From IMG/VR virus record IMGVR_UViG_3300010397_000043, positions 23,529 through 87,528 of that record: a DNA stretch of 64,000 bases; one strand, given 5' to 3'. How positions within the stretch are numbered: position 1 is the first letter of the stretch; the number at the start of each line of letters is the position of its first letter. This DNA comes from a virus. The notes under the pieces were generated by a model. It worked only from the letters and a program-made list of their open reading frames with translations. It made no database searches and was not told where the DNA came from. This document shows, piece by piece, positions 55,051-62,555 of this stretch. The position numbers and the translations under genes were made by a program.

Positions 55051-55728
55051 ATGAAGCGTTCGATTCTCACCATCGCCATGCTCGCCGCCTGCGGCATGGC
55101 ATTCGCTACCAATGACAACAACGAGCACCCGACCAAGCCCCCGAAGAACAACAATCACAGTCAAAGCAACGCCGCGAACTCAAGCTCCACTGCGGTGGGT
55201 GTGGGCGTCGGCGTTGGCATGGGTGGCCGGGGTGGGCAAGGTGGTCAGGGGGGCAAGGGTGGTAACGCCACGGCAACTGCGCAGGGCGGAGCGGGTGGCA
55301 AGGGCGGAAACGCTTCGGCGGCTGGCGGGGCAGGGGGCACGGCAAGCGCCAACAACTCCACCAGCAATGCCAACAGTGCAGACAACGCCAGCGGGGCAAG
55401 CGTCAACTACCAGAACAAGTATGCAGCCTCCTCGGCAACGTCGAGTGCGCTGGCCGTGAGTAACGGCACTTGCATGGGCTCGACTTCTGGTGGTGCGCAG
55501 GGCCTGTCCTTTGGCGTGTCCATCGGCTCGACCTGGAACGACGAGGCCTGCAACCGCCGCTACAACGCTGGCGTGCTCATGGCCCTGGGGCAGGACAAGG
55601 CCGCGATTGCCCTGCTCTGCCAGGACGACACGATTCGCCTCGCCATGGAAGCCACTGGCACCGCCTGCCCGCCCAAGAAGGTCGCGCCGGCCCCGGTCGC
55701 TGTGTACCCGGCGACTTCCAACAACTGA
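55051..55728 (+). CDS. 225-aa exported Gly-rich protein
   Basis: Signal peptide KRSILTIAMLAACGMAFATN, an Asn/Lys/Pro-rich part, a Gly-rich region (GMGGRGGQGGQGGKGGNATA), an Asn/Ser/Ala region, then a compact C-terminal domain with four Cys: GTCMGSTSGGAQGLSFGVSI, NDEACNRRYNAGVLMALGQD, IALLCQDDTIRLAMEATGTA and a last Cys. Layout resembles secreted phage proteins of unknown role seen with virion or envelope genes. Own promoter and terminator. Confidence 0.7.
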   Translation: MKRSILTIAMLAACGMAFATNDNNEHPTKPPKNNNHSQSNAANSSSTAVGVGVGVGMGGRGGQGGQGGKGGNATATAQGGAGGKGGNASAAGGAGGTASANNSTSNANSADNASGASVNYQNKYAASSATSSALAVSNGTCMGSTSGGAQGLSFGVSIGSTWNDEACNRRYNAGVLMALGQDKAAIALLCQDDTIRLAMEATGTACPPKKVAPAPVAVYPATSNN

Positions 55729-55737
55729 ATAAGGTAA

Positions 55738-55767
55738 GACGGACACCTTTTTCAAGTCCGTTTGTTT
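55738..55767 (+). terminator. Weak terminator after the Gly-rich protein gene
   Basis: ACGGAC pairs with GTCCGT around an 11-base loop, then TTGTTT. Confidence 0.55.
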
Positions 55768-55783
55768 AGTGGAGCTAAAACCC

Positions 55784-55933
55784 ATGACACCCGAAATTGA
55801 AGCTGCAATCAAGTTGCTCGCACAGGCAATCACCACGGGTACAACGCCTCTTGAAGCGATGCAACTCACACAAGCCGCGTTGAACCTTGCGCACACGGCA
55901 CAGGTTCTCGTTCAAACCGAACACCACAACTAG
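55784..55933 (+). CDS. 49-aa helical protein
   Basis: TPEIEAAIKLLAQAITTGTT then helices rich in Ala, Leu and Gln. GGAG upstream. Possibly a small oligomeric protein. Unknown. Confidence 0.52.
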   Translation: MTPEIEAAIKLLAQAITTGTTPLEAMQLTQAALNLAHTAQVLVQTEHHN

Positions 55934-56025
55934 GAAAGGAGGGCACCATGAAGTGAGTGCATAAGCCACCGTAGACCGTACATCGCGTTCTTTGGTCTAT
56001 GTGTTAACCCAACTGGAGAATCGTT

Positions 56026-56373
56026 ATGTACGCGAAAGACAAAGTTGCAATCGTTGACCGTCGTGAAATGCTGCGTGTCAAGGTCAAGTCCCTTGCCGAA
56101 GAGGCCAGGATCATTCGTCGCGAAGAGCAACGGTCGTGGGGCCCGCTCCGCAACGAACTGCATGCCCACCGGGTCCGCGCGCTTCGGCAAGCCGCCCGGC
56201 AGGCGCACCTCGCCTATGGCCTGATTCGTGGCCGTACCATCGGCCAGATGGAAAACCGTCGCTGGATCGACCTGCCGTCAGTGGATCGCGAAGCCATCAT
56301 CAAGATGCTCAAGAAGTACGGTCCTGCGACTGGCGTGGTCTACGACGTGCTTGAGCCGTTGAAAGCGGCATAA
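56026..56373 (+). CDS. 115-aa basic hypothetical protein
   Basis: TGGAG before ATG. VRVKVKSLAEEARIIRREEQ style basic helices, then QAHLAYGLIRGRTIGQMENR and IIKMLKKYGPATG. Nucleic-acid binding possible. Lies ten bases before the UCA tRNA. Confidence 0.57.
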   Translation: MYAKDKVAIVDRREMLRVKVKSLAEEARIIRREEQRSWGPLRNELHAHRVRALRQAARQAHLAYGLIRGRTIGQMENRRWIDLPSVDREAIIKMLKKYGPATGVVYDVLEPLKAA

Positions 56374-56382
56374 GATCGGCGC

Positions 56383-56458
56383 GCCCCTGTAGCTCAATTG
56401 GCAGAGCAGCGGATTTCAAATCCGAGGGTTGCAGGTTCGAGACCTGTCGGGGGCGCCA
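56383..56458 (+). tRNA. tRNA with UCA anticodon (UGA decoding, Trp- or suppressor-type)
   Basis: Complete 76-nt cloverleaf: acceptor GCCCCTG with CGGGGGC, D-stem GCTC/GAGC, anticodon arm GCGGA-TTTCAAA-TCCGA, T-loop TTCGAGA, discriminator G, encoded CCA. Bases 34-36 are TCA (56416-56418), which reads UGA. The G discriminator fits tryptophanyl-tRNA synthetase. Position 33 is the normal U. The G27-A43 pair is a mismatch, as in the interrupted tRNA at 38.2 kb. Confidence 0.88.
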
Positions 56459-56469
56459 AGGAGTTCAAG

Positions 56470-56676
56470 ATGCTAAAGCAACTAGTCAAGCACTTGCGCG
56501 CGAACAAAGAAAAGATCGTGCGCACGGAACGGACCAACATAGTCCGCAAAACTGTTGGGTACAGCGAGATGACCCAGTGGGATACCACCATCTCGTTCGA
56601 TGAAGTCGAAGTGGTCGATTTTGAAAAGCTACTCGAAGAGATCGATGCCTTCGCCAAAACGTTTAAGGGCAAGTGA
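56470..56676 (+). CDS. 68-aa charged protein directly after the tRNA
   Basis: AAGGAG overlaps the tRNA 3' end, so tRNA processing and translation of this gene may compete. KQLVKHLRANKEKIVRTERT, then an acidic helix (VVDFEKLLEEIDAFAKTFKG). Unknown. Confidence 0.55.
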   Translation: MLKQLVKHLRANKEKIVRTERTNIVRKTVGYSEMTQWDTTISFDEVEVVDFEKLLEEIDAFAKTFKGK

Positions 56677-56718
56677 CGATACCCCCACGAATTAGGGGGT
56701 AGAACGATCAGCGCCCCG

Positions 56719-56747
56719 TTTACATTCTTTGTGCGCTTGCCCATAAT
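56719..56747 (+). promoter_or_regulatory. Promoter of the DUF932 gene
   Basis: TTTACA, 17 bases, CATAAT, then AGGGGC. Same hexamers and spacing as at 42351. Confidence 0.65.
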
Positions 56748-56806
56748 AGGGGCACTGGGCCGAACAGTCGGTCTAGTGCCCTTAACTCTTTATGGAGCAA
56801 GCAACC

Positions 56807-57739
56807 ATGGCACCCACCCACGTTGATCATGCCGTGCGGCAAATGACCATCGGCAACACCGCCGTTCTGCGCAACCCGGCGCTGGACCCCATCGACGACA
56901 AGCAACTCAAGGCCTTCGCCCCGACGATCTTCGCGAAGGGCGGCATTCCCGGGGTCAGCGAGAAGTACGGCTTCGTGAACACGAAGCTGGTCATCGATGC
57001 GATGCGCGATTCGGGCTTCGAGGTTGTGGAAGTTCGCCAGTCGAGCAAGCGTGGCGAAGACGCCGCCGAGCGGATGAAGTTCACGAAGCACATGATCAAG
57101 TTCCGGCAGGCCGGCAAGCTCAAGAAGGTCGGCGACGTGGTGCAGCAGATCGTCATGCTCAACTCGCACGACAGGTCGAGTGGCTTCCAGTTGTATGGCG
57201 CGCTCTTCCGGCTGCTCTGCGAGAACGGTCTTCTGGTCAGCGAGTCCGAACTGGTCGAGCCCATTCGCGTGCCCCACACCATTCGGCTGGCGGCGGACGT
57301 GATCGAGCGGTCGAAAGAACTTGTTCGCGGGGCCGACGGTGTGTTCCGGCTGCGTGACGAGATGCTGGGCATCGAACTCTCGCCCCGCCAGCAAACGGCG
57401 TTCGCCACGCACGCGCTGGAGTTCCGCCCGCCGCGTCGCTCCGGCATTCTCGAGCCGGCCCAACTGCTCGAACCGCGTCGCCCGCAGGACGACAAGCCCG
57501 ATCTGTGGCACGTGTTCAACCGCGTGCAGGAAAACATGCTGCGCGGTGGCAACAGCACGGTCACTGCCGAGGGCCGCACGGTACAGACCCGGGGCATCGG
57601 GCGAATCGAGCGCGACGTGGAGGTCAACACGCGCCTGTGGTCGCTGGCCGTGCAGACCATCGCCAAGGCTGCGAAGTCGAGCAAGGCGGCGGTCAAGGCC
57701 AAGAAGCCCAACACGGTCGATTCCCTGCTCGATGCGTAA
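56807..57739 (+). CDS. DUF932 family phage/plasmid protein
   Basis: 310 residues. EKYGFVNTKLVIDAMRDSGF, KRGEDAAERMKFTKHMIKFR, VQQIVMLNSHDRSSGFQLYG and LFRLLCENGLLVS, then a helical second half ending NTVDSLLDA. This matches the DUF932/DUF945 proteins of phages and plasmids. Exact function not known to me. Its own promoter suggests early expression. Confidence 0.8.
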   Translation: MAPTHVDHAVRQMTIGNTAVLRNPALDPIDDKQLKAFAPTIFAKGGIPGVSEKYGFVNTKLVIDAMRDSGFEVVEVRQSSKRGEDAAERMKFTKHMIKFRQAGKLKKVGDVVQQIVMLNSHDRSSGFQLYGALFRLLCENGLLVSESELVEPIRVPHTIRLAADVIERSKELVRGADGVFRLRDEMLGIELSPRQQTAFATHALEFRPPRRSGILEPAQLLEPRRPQDDKPDLWHVFNRVQENMLRGGNSTVTAEGRTVQTRGIGRIERDVEVNTRLWSLAVQTIAKAAKSSKAAVKAKKPNTVDSLLDA

Positions 57740-57748
57740 GGGTGCGCC

Positions 57749-57907
57749 ATGGCCCGTGCGTTCCTTAGCCTGTGGTTGCTAATCTTGGCGACCAACTGGG
57801 CAACCCTGCCCCAGCCCGGCCTCTTTACCTTGGGGATGGCTGGGGTGTTCTATGTGTTCTCGCTGGTGGCTTGGTTAGCGCCAGACCAAAAGCCTGAAGA
57901 GGAGTAA
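57749..57907 (+). CDS. 52-aa membrane protein
   Basis: ARAFLSLWLLILATNWATLP, then GMAGVFYVFSLVAWLAP: two membrane helices and a short acidic tail. Confidence 0.57.
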   Translation: MARAFLSLWLLILATNWATLPQPGLFTLGMAGVFYVFSLVAWLAPDQKPEEE

Positions 57908-57909
57908 CC

Positions 57910-58332
57910 ATGCCGTGTTACGAATCGCCCGAAGAACGCAATGCCTATGGAAAAAGGAGAACTGAAATGCCCTGCTATGACTACGAGCACGAAGGCACGC
58001 GCCAAGCCGAGTCACGAGCACTAGCCTTGCAAGACCGGCTGGTCGAACGCACGGCGATGCTGTGTGCGGCGATGACCGCTGCCGAAGACGTGCTGCGTGA
58101 ATTCGGCGGCAAGCCGTTGAGCGCGAAGGCACTCGCGACAAAGATCGTCGGGTACTCCCCTGACTGCGGTGTAGACCCGGCGGACCTCGCCCGCTGGTGG
58201 AAGGCGCACAAGAAAGCTGACCAAGAACGTCGCGAACGTGAAGAGGCCGAGCACGAGATTGCGGAGGCCCGCAAGACCGCACTCGGCAAGCTATCGAAGG
58301 CGGAGCGAAAGCTCCTCGGCGTTAAGGAGTAG
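57910..58332 (+). CDS. 140-aa helical hypothetical protein
   Basis: Starts PCYESPEERNAYGKRRTEMP; a second ATG at 57967 has AAGGAG and may be the true start (120 aa from MPCYDYEHEGT). Helical body with DERL-type pattern, then a charged coiled coil (QERREREEAEHEIAEARKTA). Function unknown. Confidence 0.55.
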   Translation: MPCYESPEERNAYGKRRTEMPCYDYEHEGTRQAESRALALQDRLVERTAMLCAAMTAAEDVLREFGGKPLSAKALATKIVGYSPDCGVDPADLARWWKAHKKADQERREREEAEHEIAEARKTALGKLSKAERKLLGVKE

Positions 58333-58335
58333 CCA

Positions 58336-58563
58336 ATGAACAAGCAAGGGCGAGCCATCGTCGGCGAGGCCAAGGCGCTGATTGAAGAGGCCAAGGCCCT
58401 ATTGGAACCACTGGCTGAAGAAGAGCGCGAAAAGTTCGACAACATGCCGGAGGGCTTGCAAGGCAGTGAACGTGGGGGCCAGCTGGAAGAAGCCGCCGAC
58501 GCGCTCGAAAACGCTGTGAGCGGGCTCGACGACGTTATCAGCGAACTGGAAAACATTCAGTAA
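58336..58563 (+). CDS. 75-aa acidic coiled-coil protein
   Basis: IVGEAKALIEEAKALLEPLA, then ALENAVSGLDDVISELENIQ. The pattern AIE.A...LE.A...L..A resembles small phage coiled-coil proteins. Confidence 0.57.
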   Translation: MNKQGRAIVGEAKALIEEAKALLEPLAEEEREKFDNMPEGLQGSERGGQLEEAADALENAVSGLDDVISELENIQ

Positions 58564-58572
58564 GGAGTAAGC

Positions 58573-59460
58573 ATGTCACGTTCATTCAAGAAGTGGTCCC
58601 CAGCCGAATGGGATCAAGTGGTCGCCAACGGTGCCCGCCTGTACGTCGAGGGCAAGGCCACAAGTCAAACCGAAGCCCTGCGCATGGCAGATTCGGTGCT
58701 ACCGGCTGATCGCCGCCGTGACGAAGCCAAACTGCGCGAGGCCTACCCGTCGAACTACTCTGAGTGGGTCAAGCGGTGGGACCTCGCCTTGGAGTCGGCC
58801 CGGCAAGCACACGCCGAAAGGGTGCATGAGATTGCAGTGCAGAACACCCAGACGCTGGTCGCGGTCGCCCAGCACGCCGCGAAGCCGGTGGCACATGACT
58901 TCGGCGCAGACAGCGACATGACCGGCGTCGCGCCCGTCCGCGAGCCGGCCTTCGACGACTTGGCGAGTGAGCCGCTGGTCGATGACGCCTACCTGCCCCC
59001 GCGCTCGCCGGTCGAGACGCTAGCGGTCGCGCTGGGCGAGGTGATCGGTGCGCTGGTGCTCGACGCGCTGCAGCACCCGCTACTGGAACGCACGCTGCAG
59101 GAGAAGATGCAGCCCATCATGCCCAACTACCGCCCCCGAATGCCGCGCAGTGAGCGCGTGCGCAAGCCGCGCATACTCATCATCGGCCTGCTCGGTTCGC
59201 AGCGCGAGATCATCGACAAGGAGTTTGGCGACCGCTTCGATATCCGCCACAAGTTCCAGGACGACTCGCTCGGCCAGATCGAGGAGCACGCCAAGACCTG
59301 TGAGGCGACATTCGCGATGGTTGGCAAGTCGGGCCACGATATCGAATCGATAAAGAAGTACAGCCCGCACTACCAGCGTGTCAACGGCATGATCGGTGAG
59401 CTTCGCCGCGTGCTGAATATGTACTTCTTGGTCAAGCACAGCCAAGGAGTTACGCCATGA
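58573..59460 (+). CDS. 295-aa protein with C-terminal DUF2325-like domain
   Basis: N-terminal helical part with KKWSPAEWDQVVANGARLYV. The C-terminal 85 residues, RKPRILIIGLLGSQREIIDK through MVGKSGHDIESIKKYSPHYQ and INGELRRVL-type ending, resemble DUF2325, a Rossmann-like alpha/beta domain. AAGGAG before ATG. Partner unknown; it may be a regulatory or binding protein. Confidence 0.62.
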   Translation: MSRSFKKWSPAEWDQVVANGARLYVEGKATSQTEALRMADSVLPADRRRDEAKLREAYPSNYSEWVKRWDLALESARQAHAERVHEIAVQNTQTLVAVAQHAAKPVAHDFGADSDMTGVAPVREPAFDDLASEPLVDDAYLPPRSPVETLAVALGEVIGALVLDALQHPLLERTLQEKMQPIMPNYRPRMPRSERVRKPRILIIGLLGSQREIIDKEFGDRFDIRHKFQDDSLGQIEEHAKTCEATFAMVGKSGHDIESIKKYSPHYQRVNGMIGELRRVLNMYFLVKHSQGVTP

Positions 59461-59645
59461 CCTCGCCCGAAGAAGCCCAGTACATCGACACGCTCGCAAA
59501 GCGCATCGAGTTTTTGGAAAAGAACCTCGCGAAGCTGGAAAAGAACTTCAATAGTCTTTTCGGCGTCGTGAAGCTGTTGTCGAAGCAGAACGAAAATACG
59601 ACCGGCATTCTGGTCACAATGACTGGCATGCTGACCAAGGAGTGA
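59457..59645 (+). CDS. 62-aa coiled-coil protein
   Basis: EEAQYIDTLAKRIEFLEKNL AKLEKN with clear heptads, then a helical tail. ATG overlaps the upstream stop. Confidence 0.57.
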   Translation: MTSPEEAQYIDTLAKRIEFLEKNLAKLEKNFNSLFGVVKLLSKQNENTTGILVTMTGMLTKE

Positions 59646-59649
59646 CGTC

Positions 59650-60120
59650 ATGAAGTCCCTGCTAGTCCTGGCTGCTGTACTCGCCGGGTGTTCGACCACG
59701 CCACTAACAACGAGCGAGGTGATCGGCAAGACGGAAATCCAGCATGACCCTGCTACTTCGGTAACGAGCTACACAGGGCCGGCCTGTGATGGGGTGGTAC
59801 TGCGGGCATGGAAGTCTGAGGGCAGAGATGTTTCGTACATGCTCTTAGTTACCACGAGTAGTTCCAGCCCTGTTTCGTACACCCGAGCGACAGACCACGA
59901 TGGCGTGGACCTGCCAATCGAGTACACGAACGTGAACGTGGACTGCAGTAGCTCGACATGCAAGTACACCGAGCAGATCGGGCTGGGGGTGAGTCGGCAG
60001 TACCTGGAAAACAGTACGCGCTTCGGTGTGAACTTTCGCCTGTACGGCGGGGGCCACGACGAACTGTTCTATTTCCTAGGCGACTACGTGACTGGCATGC
60101 TGAAAGCAACCAAGGAGTAA
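59650..60120 (+). CDS. Lipoprotein C (156 aa)
   Basis: KSLLVLAAVLAGCSTTPLTT: signal peptide with lipobox LAGC. The mature beta-rich domain has a Cys pair (VDCSSSTC) and one single Cys. Third lipoprotein of the right half; possible surface-exclusion factor, not proven. Confidence 0.65.
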   Translation: MKSLLVLAAVLAGCSTTPLTTSEVIGKTEIQHDPATSVTSYTGPACDGVVLRAWKSEGRDVSYMLLVTTSSSSPVSYTRATDHDGVDLPIEYTNVNVDCSSSTCKYTEQIGLGVSRQYLENSTRFGVNFRLYGGGHDELFYFLGDYVTGMLKATKE

Positions 60121-60124
60121 CACC

Positions 60125-60403
60125 ATGGCTAAGACAATCTGGAAGTACCCGCTGGTGGCCAAAGATAGGCAAACCCTCGGTATACCGGCAAACGCGAAAC
60201 TGCTGACCGTGCAGGTTCAAGAACCAGAGTTCGGAGGGATGCCGAGCCCCATGCTCTGGGCGCTCGTAGACACGGACGAGCACACGGAACCGGTGGAACT
60301 CGCGATCTACGGCACTGGCTTCAATTTGCCTGATGACCCCGGCCAGTACATCGCAACGTACCAGATGGGCCCGTTCGTTTGGCATGTGTTCCACGTAGCA
60401 TAA
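60125..60403 (+). CDS. DUF7352-like phage protein
   Basis: 92 residues. WKYPLVAKDRQTLGIPANAK, LLTVQVQEPEFG, LWALVDTDEHTEPVELAIYG, and TYQMGPFVWHVFHV match the KYPL...Q.I..P..A..L.VQ.Q....LWA.VD...G...WHVF pattern of this small phage family. AAGGAG before ATG. Confidence 0.75.
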   Translation: MAKTIWKYPLVAKDRQTLGIPANAKLLTVQVQEPEFGGMPSPMLWALVDTDEHTEPVELAIYGTGFNLPDDPGQYIATYQMGPFVWHVFHVA

Positions 60404-60414
60404 GGAGTAACACC

Positions 60415-60588
60415 ATGGTTGCACCCGGCCACATTGACATGCTCGAAAGGCGCATCGCGACACTGGAGAGGGACCTCGGTCGCCTTCTGAGCATCGTGGA
60501 ACTACTGGCTATGCAAGTCCAGAAGATCGTCGCGCCACTAAAGCCGAAGGAGGACGAGCCGAAGGAAAGGGAGCCGGAGGACGGGTAG
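60415..60588 (+). CDS. 57-aa coiled-coil protein
   Basis: MLERRIATLERDLGRLLSIV, then a Lys/Glu/Pro tail. Same size class as the coiled-coil gene at 59457. Confidence 0.55.
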   Translation: MVAPGHIDMLERRIATLERDLGRLLSIVELLAMQVQKIVAPLKPKEDEPKEREPEDG

Positions 60589-60598
60589 TAACACCTAG

Positions 60599-60627
60599 TT
60601 GCACTCGGGCCGTCATAGGAGTATGCT
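60599..60627 (+). promoter_or_regulatory. Promoter before the 94-aa gene
   Basis: TTGCAC, 17 bases, TATGCT, followed by GACATACG and the next ATG 28 bases later. Confidence 0.5.
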
Positions 60628-60655
60628 GACATACGCCGACCGAAAGGGGGAGCGT

Positions 60656-60940
60656 ATGTCATGCCGAACGAAAGTGAAGTTCACACATAGCGGGTGGTAC
60701 GGACTGTGCCCGATTCTCATTGGCGACGTTAGTTCAGCGAGCCCAGCCGTACTGGAACGCTACCCCTTCACCATGTGGCTACTCGACATCTCGGAAATGG
60801 TGTTCTGCATGATGGAGTTCGTGCTGTCGCTTACCGACCCCGACCACGCCCCGCTGGCGACCATTACCATCACGAGCGAGTTGAAGACCCCGATCACGAT
60901 GCAGTTCGAGTACGACGAGGAGGACGAGCTTACCCGTTGA
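60656..60940 (+). CDS. 94-aa conserved-type phage protein
   Basis: SGWYGLCPILIGDVSSASPA, MWLLDISEMVFCMMEFVLSL, then FEYDEEDELTR. The W..L.PI.IGD...P......E..F pattern recurs in phage hypothetical proteins. GGGGGAG before ATG. Confidence 0.6.
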   Translation: MSCRTKVKFTHSGWYGLCPILIGDVSSASPAVLERYPFTMWLLDISEMVFCMMEFVLSLTDPDHAPLATITITSELKTPITMQFEYDEEDELTR

Positions 60941-60961
60941 GCTTACTGCGCCCCACACCCC

Positions 60962-61005
60962 AAGGCCCCGTTACCAGTGGTAATCTACTGTGTAACGGGG
61001 CCTTT
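60962..61005 (+). terminator. Terminator with palindrome site 12 in its arm and loop
   Basis: AAGGCCCCGTTAC pairs with GTAACGGGGCCTT (13 bp), then T-rich GCTTT. The loop contains the right part of a GTTACC-AGT-GGTAAT palindrome (60970-60984), so a bound protein would compete with the hairpin. Confidence 0.85.
60970..60984. promoter_or_regulatory. Palindrome site 12 (GTTACCAGTGGTAAT)
   Basis: One mismatch from the consensus arms (first base G). Confidence 0.6.
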
Positions 61006-61031
61006 GCTTTCCATTACGCCTGTTGTAAAAT
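61004..61031 (+). promoter_or_regulatory. Promoter directly after the terminator
   Basis: TTGCTT, 16 bases, TAAAAT, then AGGGG, about 25 bases before the next start codon. Its -35 overlaps the terminator T-run. Confidence 0.6.
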
Positions 61032-61056
61032 AGGGGTGTAACCCGTGGAGGCATCT

Positions 61057-61359
61057 ATGCAAGTAGGGGTGTATCTCAACCAACACCGTAATACGGCGAT
61101 AGTCGTTAAGGTGGCGGGCCAGAAGTGCGCGTACCTGACCATCATGTCGGGCCGCATCACGGTCGAGCGTTCGGGCACCGAGCGTTTCGAGACCGACTGG
61201 CCGATTCACCTGTCTGACTACGACGTGATGGCAGCGATCAAGAAGTACAGCAAGAGCGGGCTGTACGCCAGCGATGAGGCAGTCGAACTCATCAAGCAAA
61301 TCTACGCCGCCCAAAAGGCCCGCAAGGCGGCGACAACCACGAAGCCAAGGAGCAAGTAA
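61057..61359 (+). CDS. 100-aa hypothetical protein
   Basis: TGGAGG before ATG. QVGVYLNQHRNTAIVVKVAG then LSDYDVMAAIKKYSKSGLYA; basic tail. Unknown. Confidence 0.58.
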   Translation: MQVGVYLNQHRNTAIVVKVAGQKCAYLTIMSGRITVERSGTERFETDWPIHLSDYDVMAAIKKYSKSGLYASDEAVELIKQIYAAQKARKAATTTKPRSK

Positions 61360-61361
61360 TC

Positions 61362-61496
61362 ATGAGCGCAAAGCAACAGGCCGACAAGCAAGTCCCCGGC
61401 TACCCCTGGACCGCCCGCCAAAAGCGCCAGCAGAAAAGCCGGCGGCTCGGACGCAAGCAAGCCCGCAAGGCCCTTCGCAACATCGGGAGGAAGTAA
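61362..61496 (+). CDS. 44-aa very basic peptide
   Basis: QVPGYPWTARQKRQQKSRRL then GRKQARKALRNIGRK. AAGGAG site. Probably binds nucleic acid. Confidence 0.52.
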   Translation: MSAKQQADKQVPGYPWTARQKRQQKSRRLGRKQARKALRNIGRK

Positions 61497-61498
61497 TC

Positions 61499-61966
61499 AT
61501 GCCCACCAACCAGCAAGTCTTCGACGCCGCGCTCTGGGGCATTCGCATGCAGGGGTACAAGCGGAGTTTGCGTTCGCGCAAGTCATATAACTTCAGCGGT
61601 GGTGATGGCACCCACTGCGCGTACCGCGGCGACAACGGGCTGAAGTGCGGGGTCGGCCATGCCGTGCCCGATGAGCTTTACCTGCTTGGCGATGGCCTGA
61701 CCATGGACACTGTCGCGTCCATTAAGGGTGCGGGTACTGAAACCGCCATCGGCTCGCTGCTGGATCGGTTCCCGAAGATCGCCGAATACTTCAAAGGCGT
61801 TTCGAGTTCACTACTCATCGACCTGCAAAGCGCACACGACTCGGACTTGGCGAACGGCCCCGACGCCTGGGAAGAGCAGATGCGCTACCTCGCCGGCGAG
61901 TACGGCCTCAACTACATCCCGCCGGCGGAAATGCCGACACAACTCGACCAAGGAGCACAAACGTGA
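61499..61966 (+). CDS. 155-aa hypothetical protein with C-rich GH centre
   Basis: QQVFDAALWGIRMQGYKRSL, HCAYRGDNGLKCGVGHAVPD, AEYFKGVSSSLLIDLQSAHD. The CAY-C-G.GH core recalls the CGTIAC..GW core of the array at 21-25 kb, but overall similarity is low. AGGAAG site. Confidence 0.6.
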   Translation: MPTNQQVFDAALWGIRMQGYKRSLRSRKSYNFSGGDGTHCAYRGDNGLKCGVGHAVPDELYLLGDGLTMDTVASIKGAGTETAIGSLLDRFPKIAEYFKGVSSSLLIDLQSAHDSDLANGPDAWEEQMRYLAGEYGLNYIPPAEMPTQLDQGAQT

Positions 61967-62544
61967 ACATTACCCCCGCAGCCATCATCGCTCTTGCGCA
62001 GGGCGACCTTGAGAACTTCGTCGCGGCCAGCACGCCCGGCGGCATCGAAGCGCAGGAATCCGCCGGCCAGCAAAAGCTCATCGAGCAGTGCCAGTTGCCG
62101 GTCGAAGTACACGGCGGCGGCTTGTCGCTCACGGCCCTGGCGACCCACTGGCCCGGCTTTGCCGTCGCGCCCGAGGACAGTGGCGACATCCTGCAGCCGG
62201 TCACGCTGCCGCCCGGCTGGCAACTGCGCGCCACCAGCCACAGCATGTGGTCCGACTTGCTCGACGACCAGAACCGGGTGCGAGCGCGTGTGTTCTACAA
62301 AGCTGCCTTCTACGACCGCAGGGCCTCGATGGACATCGTGCCCCGGTACAACGTCGAAGTGGACTATGCCGAGGACCCCGTCCAGTACTCCGTGCTTGAC
62401 TGCGCGACCGGCGAACACCTCTACGTCGAGCCGAAGTGCGGGTGCGTGGACTGGGACGCCCGCGAGGCCGCGAACAAACGGTGCGATGAGTACCTGCTCA
62501 AGCACTACCCCGACCACCGCGACCCGTTCGCTTACTGGAACTAA
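61963..62544 (+). CDS. 193-aa widespread phage hypothetical protein, GTG start
   Basis: NITPAAIIALAQGDLENFVA then ASTPGGIEAQE, LPPGWQLRATSHSMWSDLLD, and VFYKAAFYDRRASMDIVPRY. These blocks recur together in many phage genomes. Function unknown. Cys/His content in the C-terminal part (EPKCGCVDWD). Confidence 0.72.
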   Translation: MNITPAAIIALAQGDLENFVAASTPGGIEAQESAGQQKLIEQCQLPVEVHGGGLSLTALATHWPGFAVAPEDSGDILQPVTLPPGWQLRATSHSMWSDLLDDQNRVRARVFYKAAFYDRRASMDIVPRYNVEVDYAEDPVQYSVLDCATGEHLYVEPKCGCVDWDAREAANKRCDEYLLKHYPDHRDPFAYWN

Positions 62545-62555
62545 GGAGCACAACC

